Shown here in pieces: positions 11,946 through 22,769 of a DNA stretch of 64,000 nt. The stretch's first letter is position 1. Every line of letters begins with the position of its first letter. The notes under the pieces are model-generated. The model ran no database searches, was not told the origin of the DNA, and saw only the letters and a program-made list of their open reading frames with translations. The stretch covers positions 334,334,294 through 334,398,293 of the forward strand of contig NC_053390.1 of NCBI RefSeq assembly GCF_905171765.1, read 5' to 3'. A program made the translations under genes and the position numbers. This DNA comes from Bufo bufo (Eukaryota > Chordata > Amphibia > Anura > Bufonidae).

Positions 11946-12455
11946 GATAGCTCGTGCTGGCGCACCACAAGTCACAAAATGGCCACCGATCACCCCAGAA
12001 AAAAAGTATCTAAAAACGCTCTGGGCAGCCTCAAAAAAGTGAGCAAGTCAATAATAGCACTTCAATGATCCACAGCTGCAGATCGATCACAGAATGAAGT
12101 CTTTTGGAGGAGTTAATCTGCCTAATCTCGCCCTAACGTCGCAGCTGCAACCTCTCCCTATACTGATCATAGCAGAGTGACGTGCGGCGCTACGTGACTC
12201 CAGCTTAAATAGAGGCTGGGTCACATGGTGCACTGGCCAATCACAGCCATGCCAATAGTAGGCATGGCTGTGATGGCCTCTTGGGCCAAGTAGTATGACG
12301 CCTTGTTGATTGGCTGCTTTGCAGCCTTCAAAAAGCGCCAAGAAAGCGCCGAACACCGAACCCGGACTTTTACGAAAATGTTCGGGTCCGTGTCACGGAC
12401 ACCCCCAAATTCGGTACGAACCCGAACTATACAGTTCGGGTTCGCTCATCCCCTA
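11946..12455. other. Right subterminal and terminal region of hAT 1
   Basis: Non-coding sequence ending with clustered ATTCGGTACGAACC and GTTCGGGTTCGCTCATCCCCTA motifs; the final 16 bp form the right inverted repeat. It is similar to the right end of hAT 2 at 30520-30998, including CTACGTGAC and AAAAAGCGC stretches. Confidence 0.7.
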
Positions 12456-12463
12456 CCCGCAAC

Positions 12464-14155
12464 ATAAAAAAAAACATGTGTCACAAAAAAACATTTATAC
12501 CTTATGCCTTAGCCCTGATATGTTCTTGAGTCCCAGGAATGAGATGCTGTATTGGGGTGTTTTTGTATGAGGCAGTTGTGCTATCATTCTTGACCTACAG
12601 TTGAGAATCAAAAGGCCAAAGCCAAATGTAGTCTCATCCTGAAGTGCTGGTCTTAATGGGCTTCACTTATGCTAGCTCTAGACCCCCACAGCAATTTGCA
12701 GTAAAACTATATGGTTTTCAGTCACGCTGCAAGAACTGTAATTCAACATTACATGACATGAAATTAGGGCTTAGTTCAAAGTCCTTTGAAAGGTTATCCA
12801 TATTGCAGTTATGTAAAATTTTCTATAAATTATCAATACAATTGTGTATTTAATTATAGGAATTTCTATACCAGGGCATTTATCACACAATATTTTAGAA
12901 ATGATGCAGTGGACAAATACAGATTAATCTTGCCTGGGGTCTTCATTAACTAAGGGATTTTGTCTGCAGTCTAAGTTAATTGAGATCTACATGTTTAGGT
13001 CTAGTCTGGGTCTGAGTTTATTTGTTGGACTGATTAATAGCAGAAAATTCTGCAGTCTCAAGGAGAAGTCATGGCTAATAGGCATCTGGGTTTTACCATT
13101 CGTTTTGTCAATATGATGTATTCCTATTCACTTTGACATTGTCAGGCAGCCCTATGACAGGAGGAACGGTAAAATCAAGATGTCAACTCATTGATACATT
13201 TCTAAGATAAATAACAGAGGAATGGTGCACCACAGAGTTCTGAAAAAAAATCTCTAGAATTGTTAGTTCAAGGGAATGCAAGTTTGCTGAAAGATACTCT
13301 TTAATTCTTATGTTTTCTGACTGTGATGTGTTTGATCAGTACTGTATTCTCTTGTGTAGTCTCCAACTTAATAATACTCTGCAGACTGCCTGTAGACATG
13401 GTATTTGACCATGATATAGTTAATGTATGGTGGTATTATTGGTTTATATTATTATCCATTTTTCTTCCTAATGTACATGTGTCCCTGACTGAAAAATTGA
13501 GTATGTAATAGCTATAGATTGTATAATAGGTTTTTCTAAGTTTCAATTTAATTTTTTGTGTTGATTGTGTAGTTTACATATTTAATGGAGGAGGTTGAAA
13601 AAGAAAATACAAATTTTACTACTTCATGCACTGCTAAGTTCCTGCTTCTCCTTTCCATGTTTCAATCCTAAATCTGACACTGACCCTCATATCCTGAATT
13701 ATGATCCCAACCCTTTAGGTGTTCTCTGGTTCCTCTGCCTACTGATTTTCAGCTTTGGCCTCTTACTAGGCATTAAATATGATTTTGCCTTCTAATTCCA
13801 TTATTGCAGTTGTCACTGATTCAAGACTATCTTGGAGGCCACTACCTGAGAAGCATCCAGTACCAAAGACAGTAAGTCTGTGATGGATTAAATGGTGAGA
13901 TAACTTCCTGTTACAATCTAATCAAGGCACAATTCGTCCACTCCCTGTCCCTGTAAGAATTCCTTTCTATGTAGTAGACAGAGAAGATATACATATGCAG
14001 ATATACAATATACTTCAAAGTACTGCAAAAAGTACAAGTACAATGTTTAATGATGAATAATTTAGTAAAATCTAAAATTGTTGCATGAGTAAGCCAATAT
14101 TTTGACAAAATACTTCAAGAACCTCAAATCCAAATAAGATAACTGTTATCTAATA
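12464..14155. other. Gene-free, AT-rich intergenic DNA
   Basis: Only short frames without recognisable domains or repeats that I can name. This is probably background genomic DNA between two hAT insertions and may be old unrecognisable repeat. Confidence 0.5.
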
Positions 14156-14299
14156 TAAATGAGTAGAGTTGAGCGGACACCTGGATGTTCGGGTTTGACG
14201 AGTTTGGCCGAACTTGAAAAAAAAAAAGTTTGGGTTCGGGACCCGAACTTGACCCCGAACCCCAGAACCCGAACCCCATTGAAGTCAATGGGGACCCGA

Positions 14300-15045
14300 A
14301 CTTTTGGGCACTAAAATGGCTCTAAAATAGTCCTGGAAAAGGGCTAGAGGACTGCAAAAGTCATCAAATGTGCTTAAGAGCATGACATCTGTTCTGCAAA
14401 CAAATGTGGATAGAGAAATTAAAAATAACAATCTGGATCTAGGAGTAGGAGGTTGAGGAGACGGTGGATGTGGCGGTGTAGGTTGACGTAGCGGTGTAGG
14501 TGGAAGCGACGGTGAAGGAGGAATAGGTAGCCAACACTGATTTGTGTTATTTTTTATTTTTAAATTGGGGTATCCCCCAAAATATTGGGACATATAACAA
14601 AAAATAAACAAAGAATAAGTGCACTTGAGTACAAGAATGGATGGTTGAGGCTGGTATAAATGTGTATTCTGCACAAGGTACGGACAAGTCCTGTGGGATC
14701 CATGCCTGGTTCATTTTAATAAACGTAAGATGGTCCACATTGGCTGCAGCCTGTGATAATGCTCTCTGCCGTGCTAAACACACGTTCACACTATACACTG
14801 GCTGCAGGGCAGGACAGCACCTCCAAGGCTGACAAAGCTTTTCCACATTTTGGCCATGCTAACCCTGCCTTTTTAGGTGCTGGTGGTGCCCCAGCTATGT
14901 TGGAGACCTCTTCCTCCTCCTCTGCCTTCGCCTTGTGCTTCCACTGGGCCCCCGCTGTCAGGTGGGAATGCTATCATCAGCGTGCGCTTGTAGTCGCGCA
15001 TCTTCCGATCAGTAACAGATATTTTCACTAAATTTAGTTCCCTGA
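14300..15045 (-). pseudogene. Partial duplicate of the hAT 2 transposase 3' end
   Basis: The segment repeats in diverged form at about 22340-23290: shared blocks include TGTGCTTAAGAGCATGACA, a GGAGGTTGAGGAG purine stretch, CCCCAAAATATTGGGACA and TTCTGCACAAGGTA. On the minus strand the coding part (about 14650-15040) gives LTFIKMNQAWIPQDLS, the extreme hAT C terminus, then PDSGGPVEAQGEGRGG. It is truncated upstream by the 92-bp array. It could be an internal duplication of element 2 or the remnant of a second related element. Confidence 0.65.
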
Positions 15046-16282
15046 CACCCAGGCACAGCAGGGGTTCATTCACGGCAAAAGGGGGTTCATGTCACCCAGA
15101 AATAGAACAGAGGAATTTTGGAGATTTAGGCCCCTGTCACACAGGCACCGCAGGGGTTCAATTCAAGGCAAATGGTGGTGCATGTCACCCAGCAATAGAA
15201 CAGAGGATTTTGAGAGAATTTAGGCCCCTGTCACCCAGGCACAGCAGGGGTTCATTCACGGCAAAAGGGGGTTCTTGTCACCCAGCAATACAACAGACGA
15301 TTTTGAGAAATTTAGGCCCCTATCACGCAGGCACAGCAGGGGTTTATTCACGGCAAAAGGGGGTTCATGTCACCCAGCAATAGAACAGAGGATTTTGAAA
15401 GATTTAGGCCCATGTCACCCAGGCACAGAAGGGGTTCATTCACGGCAAAAGGGGGTTCATGTCACCCAGCAATAGAACAGAGGATTTTGAGAGATTTAGG
15501 CCCATGTCACCCAGGCACAACAGGGATCATTCACAGCAAAAGGGGGTTCATGTCACCCAGCAATAGAACAGTGGATTTTGAGAGATTTAGGCCCCTGTCA
15601 CCCAGGCACAGCAGGGGTTCATTCATGGCAAAAAGGGGATCTTGTCACTCAGTAATTGAACAGAGGATTTTAGAGATTTAGGCCCCTGTCACCCAGGCAC
15701 AGCAGGGGTTCATTTACGGCAAAAGGGGGTTCATGTCACCCAGCAATAGAACAGACGATTTTAAAAGATTTAGGCCCTGTCACCCAGGCACAGCAGGAGT
15801 TTATTCACGGCAAAAGGGGGTTCATGTCACCCAGCAATAGAACAGAGGATTTTGAGAGATTTAGGCCCCTGTCCCCCAGGCACAGCAGGGGTTCATTCAC
15901 TGCAAAAGGGGGTTCATGTCACCCAGCAATAGAACAGAGGATTTTGAGAGATTTAGGCCCCTGTCACCCAGGCACAGCAGGGGTTCATTCATGGCAAAAA
16001 GGGGATCTTGTCACTCAGCAATTGAACAGAGGATTTTGAGAGATTTAGGCCCCTGTCACCCAGGCACAGCAGGGGTTCATTTACGGCAAAAGGGGGTTCT
16101 TGTCACCCAGCAATACGACAGATCATGTTGAGAGATTTAGGCCCCTGTCACCCAGGCACAGCAGGGGTTCATTCACGGCAAAAGGGGGTTCATGTCACCC
16201 AGCAATAGAACAGAGGATTTTGAGAGATTTAGGCCCCTGTCACCCAGGCACAGCAGGGGTTCATTCACGGCAAAAGGGGGTT
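15045..16282. repeat. 92-bp minisatellite, left block
   Basis: Units contain GTCACCCAGCAATAGAACAG, GATTTAGGCCCCTGTCACCC and GCACAGCAGGGGTTCATTCA. Unit starts at 15824, 15916, 16100 and 16192 confirm a 92-bp period. The array is split from its right block (20949-22290) by the Gypsy insertion. Because 92 is not a multiple of three, adjacent units read in successive frames, giving many short artefactual frames. Confidence 0.9.
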
Positions 16283-16287
16283 CTTGT

Positions 16288-16422
16288 TGTTTCCTAAGGC
16301 GATGTGAGGTAATTCAACAACAACTTTATTCAGACACAAACAATATAACAAAGGTTATAAACTGTCATATCTATATAGCCTACAGGTGGCAGTAAACATG
16401 TTAACATGTATAACTCCTAACA
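16288..16422 (-). repeat. 3' LTR of the Gypsy element (minus orientation)
   Basis: 135 bp beginning TG and ending CA on both strands. On the minus strand it carries a TATA-like CTATATAG and an AATAAA signal (complement of CTTTATTCAG). It differs from the other LTR by a few substitutions and a 3-bp CAA indel, pointing to modest age. Confidence 0.9.
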
Positions 16423-16437
16423 TCCTCCCTTTCTTGT
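16423..16437 (-). other. Polypurine tract of the Gypsy element
   Basis: The minus-strand sequence immediately inside the 3' LTR is CAAGAAAGGGAGGA, a purine run ending at the LTR boundary, where plus-strand DNA synthesis would be primed. Confidence 0.75.
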
Positions 16438-16638
16438 GAAATCAAGTAATATATAACATAAGATGATTGGATACCACAATACATTCCAAAGGTGACAATG
16501 TTTTTTATAATGTATCTAGCATACAAAATCCTTTTATCTTGTTGGTGTTCTAATAACGCTAGTTCGAGTACGTCTTGGTGTGGCAGGAGCTTCACATTGT
16601 TGCATATGATCATCCATCCCTGTTTCTTTGGGAGTTGT

Positions 16639-18994
16639 CTAATCTGTAGATGTACCTGGTGTAATCACTTCACTTATTTCAATGTCAGATTTGTCATCTG
16701 CAGTCCTCAGAAACTTCCTATTCCTTCTGTACAACTGTCCATTTGCTTCCACTTTATAAGATCGTGGAGCAACTTTCTCCAAACAAATACCTTGTCGCCA
16801 AATTTCATCTGTTGACGACGGCGATGGTTGTATTCGCACTGGCTGACCAATGCTTAGTTCGGGAAGTTCCTTGGCTCCTTTATCATAATATGCCTTTGCT
16901 TTTTTGCGTCTTTCAGTTAGGTTCTCGACCACTCCTTTTATAACCTTTGGAAACAGCAGTTTCTGAGCAGTCGGAAGTAAAGTCCTGGTCCTTCTTGACA
17001 TTAGCCGTTGTACAGGACTACTGCTGGTGCCTTCTGATGGGGTATTTCTCCAGTCAAGAACCGCTTTCCAGATATCCTTGTCATCTCGTTTAGCTTTCTT
17101 TATGAGTGTTTTTGCTATTTTTACAGTAGCTTCAGCTTTACAGTTGGACTGACTGTGATATGGGGATGATGTAAGATGTTCAAATTCCCACTCTCTACAA
17201 AATCGTGCAAACTCTGAGCTGACAAACTGTGGTCCGTTATCTGTAATTACAGAATCAGGGATTCCATGTCTGCTAAAATGTGCTTTGCAACAATCTATAA
17301 TTGTTTTAGAGGAGGTATCAGAAACTAAATCAATTTCCCAGAAACTGAATAATAATCAATCAACAATTATTAAGTAATCTTGTCCTGTTAAGGAAAATAA
17401 GTCCATGCCTAGTTTGCTCCAGGTTAGAGTGGGCAATTTGTGAGTCATCAGAGGTTCTTTTGCTTGTTTACACATATACTCATTGCAAGTATTACAGTTC
17501 TTTATTGCCTCTATAATCTCTGGGCCCATGTGTGGCCAAAAGATGACATCCTTGGCCTTGCGAAGGCATGCTTCTATTCCTAAGTGGCTAGAATGAGTCC
17601 TCGCTATCATTTCTGGGCGCATGTTTTTTGGTATGATGACTCTGTGTCCTTTATACAGAATTCCATTTTGTATGCTTATCTCATCTCTAAAGCCCCAGTA
17701 GTCCCTGATACAAATCAGTATTTTTTCTTTCTGGTCTGGCCATCCTGTAAGAACAGTAGTTTTAAATGCTTGCAAGACTTTATCTTGTTCTGTGAACTTC
17801 TGAATTTGTTGTAGGCGCAAATAAGACACTCTTAGATATTCTGCAAAGTTTATCTCTTCCAGTTCCTTAGAAAAGGCATCCTCTGATTGCATCAAGAAAA
17901 TCTCATAATCTGGGGTGTCCTTGTCCATTGTTTTGTGAGGTAATGCTGCTCTTGATAAGAAGTCTGCAATATACATTTCTGATCCTTTTTTGTAAACCAC
18001 ATTAAGGTTGTATTTTTGCAACTGTAGCATCATGCGCTGTAGACGTTTTGGTGCTACTAGGAGAGGTTTTAAAAAAAATGCTCTCTAGTGGCTTATGATC
18101 AGTCTTAATGTTAATAATATTTTTTCCATGTAAGTACTGATTAAACTTCTGGCATGCATATACAATGGCAAGACATTCCTTTTCAATCTGGGCATATCTT
18201 TGTTCTGTTGAAGACAGTGTACGTGATGCAAACATCACTGGCTGACCTCCTTGCAAAAGTGTTGCTCCAAGACCTTTTTCACTGGCATCACATTGGACTG
18301 TTACTTCTTTATTGAGATTGTAGTATCTCAAAACTGGATGTTTAGTAACAATATCTTTTATTTGCTTGAGGGCTTCATCATGGCTGGATTGCCAGGCCCA
18401 CAAGCTGTCTTTGTCTGTCCGTCTGCGTAGTGGTTCACATACATCCGAAAGATGTGGTAAGAATTTTGAAAGGTAGTTTACAAACCCTAGCAGTCTCTGA
18501 ACTGCTTGTACATTGTCAGGCTTTGGTACCTCTAAAATTGCTCTGACATTTTCTGGATCAGGACGCAGGCCTTCTGCTGTGAGTAAATGTCCCATGTATG
18601 GTACCGAAGATAGCCTCAATCTCAGCTTTTTTTAATTGAATCTTAGGTTCAGCTTTCGTGCTCTCTCTAAGAGTCCAATCAAATTCTTGTCATGATCCTT
18701 TCTGGCCTCCTCTGTAGTGTCACCACAGCCATACACCAATATATCATCTGCAATAACTTCCACTCCGGGCAGGTCTTCTACTGCTTCATGTTGTCTACGT
18801 TGATATTCTTCTGGTGCAGTAGCAATCCCAAAAGGCATGCGTAGCCATAGGTAACGCCCAAAGGGAGTCCAGAATGTAGTGAGATAACTGCTGTTAGTGT
18901 CCAGTTTTACTTGCCAGAAGCCATCCTTAGCATCTAAGACAGAAAATACTTTTGCATTTGTTAAACTTGCCAGGATTTCCTCTATAGTGGGCAT
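16639..18994 (-). pseudogene. pol: Gypsy pol: reverse transcriptase, RNase H and integrase
   Basis: Minus-strand fragments in order: RT (18994-18632) with FSVLDAKDGFWQVKLD and the catalytic ADD box in VIADDILVYG; RNase H (18619-18060) with VTVQCDASEKGLGA, EKECLAIVYA and TDHKPLE; integrase (18033-16639) with an HHCC zinc finger (HSSHLGIEAC...CNTC near 17570-17490), first Asp in DYLIIVD (17356), second in VITDNGPQF near 17250, and Glu in KAEATVKIAK near 17140. Breaks occur near 18625 (a T7 run in plus), near 18070 (an A8 run) and by stop codons near 17350. These enzymes copy the RNA and integrate the cDNA; this copy cannot make the full protein. Confidence 0.88.
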
Positions 18995-19082
18995 TGGATA
19001 ATGTGAGCGTTTTAGTGCTTTATTTAAGTCTTTGGGATCAATGCATATTCACAGCTTGCCTGGTTTCTTAACAGCAACCATA

Positions 19083-20696
19083 CTACTTATCCATGTCGTA
19101 GGTTCTATGACCTTTTTTTATCACTCCCAGTGTCTCTAATCTCTCTATTTTCGCCTTTAAGTCTGCTTTAAGTGGATCCAGCACTCTACGTGGTTGGTGT
19201 TGAACAGGAGGTATTGCTTCATCTATTTCTAGGTGATACTCTCCAAGTAGACACCCTAGTCCAGGGATGCCCAACCTGCGGCCCTCCAGCTGTTGCAAAA
19301 CTACAGCTCCCAGCATTCTTGGACAGCCTACAGCTACCATCCTACAAAAGGGCATGGTGGGAGTTGTAGTTTTACAACAGCTGGAGGGCCGCAGGTTGAG
19401 CATCACTGCCCTAGTCCTTTGAAAATGTCTCTATATTCAGTTGTGATCATTTCATAAGAAAAGGGTGAAGTTGTAGTTGTTTGCTGGTCATCATGTAATA
19501 ATACATTATGTTCTACATTCAGTGTAAGGAGGCCCATTTTCTGACGTTTCTGCTGAGAGAAGTGGTTTGTGTTTACCTTGGACAACTTGGAATTGCAGTG
19601 TATATGTTTTATCTTTATATGTACAATTTAGATTACATTGGCCTATAGGTATCATATAGGTATCATTGTACCATTTTAATTTGACATTACTCTTCTGTAA
19701 TGTTGTCTTTCCTTCTTTAACAATTTTGCAATAGTCTTTGTATGTCATAAGGTTGCCGGTGGCCCCACAGTCTAACTGACAGTGTAACCTTTCCCCTGCT
19801 TCTCTGTCAATGCTGAGTTCTAGTGGTACAAACCACTGTGATCCTGGACTGCTTACTGCTCCTATTTGATGAATAATAGTGAATACTGATTCTTCTGAGC
19901 TGCTGCTCTTGATCTGTGCAGCCATGTGTATTCTGGCATTTGCTTTCTGCCTGCATACTCTAGAAAAATGGTTTTGCTTTTTGCATTTACTACAGGTTTC
20001 TCCATATGCAGGACAGTGGTCTCTCCCCCAGGGGTGATTGTTTCCACAGTATCTACATCTGATTGTTTTTACTTTGCTTTCTTTCATGGGGTTTTTATAT
20101 GTTTTAGCAGTATAATGTACAGCTTCAGTTTCACTTTTGTTTTCTTGCATTGCTTGTATTTGCATTTCTCTAAGTTCATGGCTTCTACACATATCAATGG
20201 CTCTCTGTAGGTTCAGGTCTGGTACTCTGAGCATTCTCTTTCTAGCATTAATGTCTTTTGATCCCAGAACTATTCTGTCTCTGATAAGTTCATCATGTAA
20301 TACTCCAAACTCACATGTAACGGCTAGCTGCCTCAGCCTAGTCACATACTGATCTATAGTTTCCAATGGGCCTTGGTTTGTGGTATTGAATATGTACCTC
20401 TCATAAATGATGTTACGTGAAGGCATAAAATGACTCTGTAATGCATCCAGAGTTTTCTCTATGTCCTGCTTGTCGGCATCAGAGAGTGAGAGGTGCTGAT
20501 AAATACGCAGACAGTCTCTCCCCATCACTGAGCGCAGTGTCGCTATCCTTACCTTGGAGTCTTTCTTATCAAGTTCAATTGCCACCTCATAATCTTCCCA
20601 CTGGGATTTGAAATATGTCCAGTTAACTGCCAGGTCCCCTTTACAGTCCATGGGAGACGGCACAGGGAAGTTGTTTGCAGCCATTTTCTGTAACAC
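19083..20696 (-). pseudogene. gag-pro: Gypsy gag-protease and start of RT
   Basis: A 396-codon minus-strand frame (20696-19506), probably starting at the second Met (MAANNFPVP). Residues 20-180 resemble Gypsy capsid (WEDYEVAIEL, LRIYQHLSLS, YVTRLRQLA). Two zinc-knuckle-like motifs follow (CRYCGNNHPWGRDHC, then CSKCKKQNHFSRVC). The protease active site reads QLDCGATGNLM, with Cys where D-T/S-G-A is usual, so activity is doubtful even before the frameshift near 19545. The frame then resumes as QKMGLLTLNVEHNVLLH, is cut by the MITE, and continues YHLEIDEAIPPVQHQPRRV into RT. A further nonsense codon in the KL-stop-ICID stretch near 19050 could be a CGA to TGA change. Confidence 0.85.
19262..19408. 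mobile_element. 147-bp hAT-type foldback MITE inside Gypsy pol
   Basis: Ends CAGGGATGCCCAACCTGC and the complement of CAGTGATGCTCAACCTGC are inverted; the arms continue through GGCCCTCCAGCTGTTG and AAAACTACA so most of the element folds on itself. Exact 8-bp duplication CCCTAGTC flanks it (19254-19261 and 19409-19416), the hAT signature. It interrupts the junction between protease and RT and so postdates the Gypsy insertion. Confidence 0.88.
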
Positions 20697-20792
20697 TGTG
20701 TGTCTCTTATTAATAAATTACCAGAAAAAAAATTCTTGTTGATCTTTTGTTCTGATATTAGGACTTTAGTGGTTTCTAAAACACCAAAGCCC

Positions 20793-20810
20793 TCTCCACT
20801 TCTGACACCA
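20793..20810 (-). other. Primer binding site, tRNA-Leu type
   Basis: Directly inside the 5' LTR (minus orientation) the sequence is TGGTGTCAGAAGTGG, whose complement CCACTTCTGACACCA matches the 3' end plus CCA of vertebrate tRNA-Leu as I know it. First-strand cDNA would be primed here. Confidence 0.7.
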
Positions 20811-20943
20811 TGTTTCCTGAGGCGATGTGAGGTAATTCAACAAACTTTATTCAGATACAAACAATATAACAAAGGTTATAAACTGTCATATCTATATAGC
20901 CTACAGGTGGCACTAAACATGTTAACATGCATAACTCCTAACA
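20811..20943 (-). repeat. 5' LTR of the Gypsy element (minus orientation)
   Basis: 133 bp, TG...CA, nearly identical to the partner LTR. It holds the minus-strand promoter-like CTATATAG and AATAAA. Confidence 0.9.
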
Positions 20944-20948
20944 CTTGT

Positions 20949-22290
20949 CACCTTGCAATACAAGGCGCCTGTCACCCAGGCACAGCAGGGATTTATTTAC
21001 GGCAAAAGGGGATTCATGTCACCCAGCAATAGATCAGACGATTTTGAGAGATTTAGGCCCCTGTCACCCAGGCACAGCAGGGCTTTATTTACGGCAAAAG
21101 GGGGTTCATGTCACCCAGCAATAGATCAGACGATTTTGAGAGATTTAGGCCCCTGTCACCCAGGCACAGCAGGGATTTATTTACGGCAAAAGGGGGTTCA
21201 TGTCACCCAGCAATAGAACAGAGGATTTTGAGAGATTTAGGCCCCTGTCACCCAGGCACAGCAGGGATTTATTTACGGCAAAAGGGGATTCATGTCACCC
21301 AGCAATAGATCAGACGATTTTGAGAGATTTAGGCCCCTGTCACCCAGGCATAGCAGGGATTCATTCACGGCAAAACTAGCTTCATGTCACCCAGCAATAG
21401 ATCAGAGGATTTTGAGAGATTTAGGCCCCTGTCACCCAGGCACAGCAGGGATTTATTTACGGCAAAAGGGGGTTCATGTCACCAGCAATAGATCAGACGA
21501 TTTTGAGAGATTTAGGCCCCTGTCACCCAGGCACAGCAGGGATTTATTTACGGCAAAAGGGGATTCATGTCACCCAGCAATAGATCAGACGATTTTGAGA
21601 GATTTAGGCCCCTGTCACCCAGGCACAGCAGGGCTTTATTTACGGCAAAAGGGGGTTCATGTCACCCAGCAATAGATCAGACGATTTTGAGAGATTTAGG
21701 CCCCTGTCACCCAGGCACAGCAGGGATTTATTTACGGCAAAAGGGGGTTCATGTCACCCAGCAATAGAACAGAGGATTTTGAGAGATTTAGGCCCCTGTC
21801 ACCCAGGCACAGCAGGGATTTATTTACGGCAAAAGGGGATTCATGTCACCCAGCAATAGATCAGACGATTTTGAGAGATTTAGGCCCCTGTCACCCAGGC
21901 ATAGCAGGGATTCATTCACGGCAAAACTAGCTTCATGTCACCCAGCAATAGATCAGAGGATTTTGAGAGATTTAGGCCCCTGTCACCCAGGCACAGCAGG
22001 GATTTATTTACGGCAAAAGGGGGTTCATGTCACCAGCAATAGATCAGACGATTTTGAGAGATTTAGGCCCCTGTCACCCAGGCACAGCAGGGATTTATTT
22101 ACGGCAAAAGGGGGTTCATGTCACCCAGCAATAGATCAGACGATTTTGAGAGATTTAGGCCCCTGTCACCCAGGCACAGCAGGGGTTTATTCACGGCAAA
22201 AGGAGGTTGATGTCACCCAGCAATAGAACAGGATTTTGAGAGATTTAGGCCTCTGTCACCCAGGCACAGCAGGGGTTTGTATACGCCAAA
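20949..22290. repeat. 92-bp minisatellite, right block with a 551-bp higher-order repeat
   Basis: About 14 units, mostly with GATCAGACGATTTTGAGAG or GAACAGAGGATTTTGAGAG variants. The variant order repeats with a 551-bp offset: frames at 21108, 21292 and 21567 recur at 21659, 21843 and beyond with the same sequence, including the rare unit with AAAACTAGCTTCATG. This is six units less one base. Confidence 0.9.
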
Positions 22291-22769
22291 AATGGTAAAA
22301 TGTCACCCGACAATTGAAAATAAGATTTTTTTCAATTTAGGGCACTAACATTTTTTTGCATTAAAATGCCTCTAAGATAGTCCTTGAAAAGGCTAGAGGG
22401 ATGTAAAAGGCAGTAAAATGTGCTTAAGAGCATGACAACTGCTCTGAAAACAAATGTGGATAGGGTAATAACTACAAATAAAATAAAATAACTAAAAAAT
22501 ACTAATTATTAACCTGCAACTCAGAGAAGGAGGTGGATATGGAGTCGGAGGTTGAGGAGGCGGTGAATGTGGTGTTGTAGGTGGAGGCAGCAATGGAGGA
22601 GGAGGAGGTAGCCAACAATGTTTTTTTTATTTTTTATTGGGGTAGGTAGCCCCCCAAAATATTGGGACAAATAAAGAAAAAGAAAACAAAGAATCATTGC
22701 ACTTGACTTGAGTTCAAGAATGTATGTTTGATGGTGGCATAAATGTCTATTCTGCACAAGGTACAGACA

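Larger units (their letters stand above)
5085..12455 (-). mobile_element. hAT element 1, complete 7.4-kb copy with 8-bp TSD
   Basis: The 8-bp direct repeat CCCGCAAC lies exactly at both ends (5077-5084 and 12456-12463). The element starts TAGAGTTGAGCGAAC and ends with the complement of TAGGGGATGAGCGAAC, a hAT-type imperfect inverted repeat. Inside, in plus-strand order: motif-rich left end (5085-5240), 141-bp minisatellite (about 5380-6880), minus-strand transposase (about 6990-10433), 296-bp array (10450-11470), 77-bp array (11480-11945), and right end. BED and hAT dimerisation motifs in the transposase confirm the superfamily. The gene is frameshifted, so this copy is probably immobile unless complemented. 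Confidence 0.9.
16288..20943 (-). mobile_element. Ty3/Gypsy LTR retrotransposon inserted in the 92-bp array
   Basis: Short LTRs (16288-16422 and 20811-20943) bound a 4656-bp element flanked by the exact 5-bp duplication CTTGT (16283-16287 and 20944-20948). On the minus strand the order is LTR, primer binding site, Gag with CCHC-type knuckles, protease, reverse transcriptase, RNase H, integrase, polypurine tract, LTR. The order RT-RNase H-integrase places it in Ty3/Gypsy. No envelope-like frame is present. The coding frame is broken by several frameshifts, a nonsense codon and a 147-bp MITE. Confidence 0.92.

Noticed and set aside
12464..14155. Possible small host exons (for example frames near 13323 and 13595)
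   Set aside because: Low-complexity hydrophobic translations in AT-rich DNA, no domains, and no convincing splice or start context.
16288..20943. Endogenous retrovirus with envelope
   Set aside because: After integrase only the polypurine tract and LTR follow; no envelope-like frame. Domain order and Gag fit Ty3/Gypsy.
15275..22226. Family of similar 65-127 codon frames starting MSPSN
   Set aside because: They arise from the 92-bp minisatellite read in successive frames; the array also continues on both sides of the Gypsy element.
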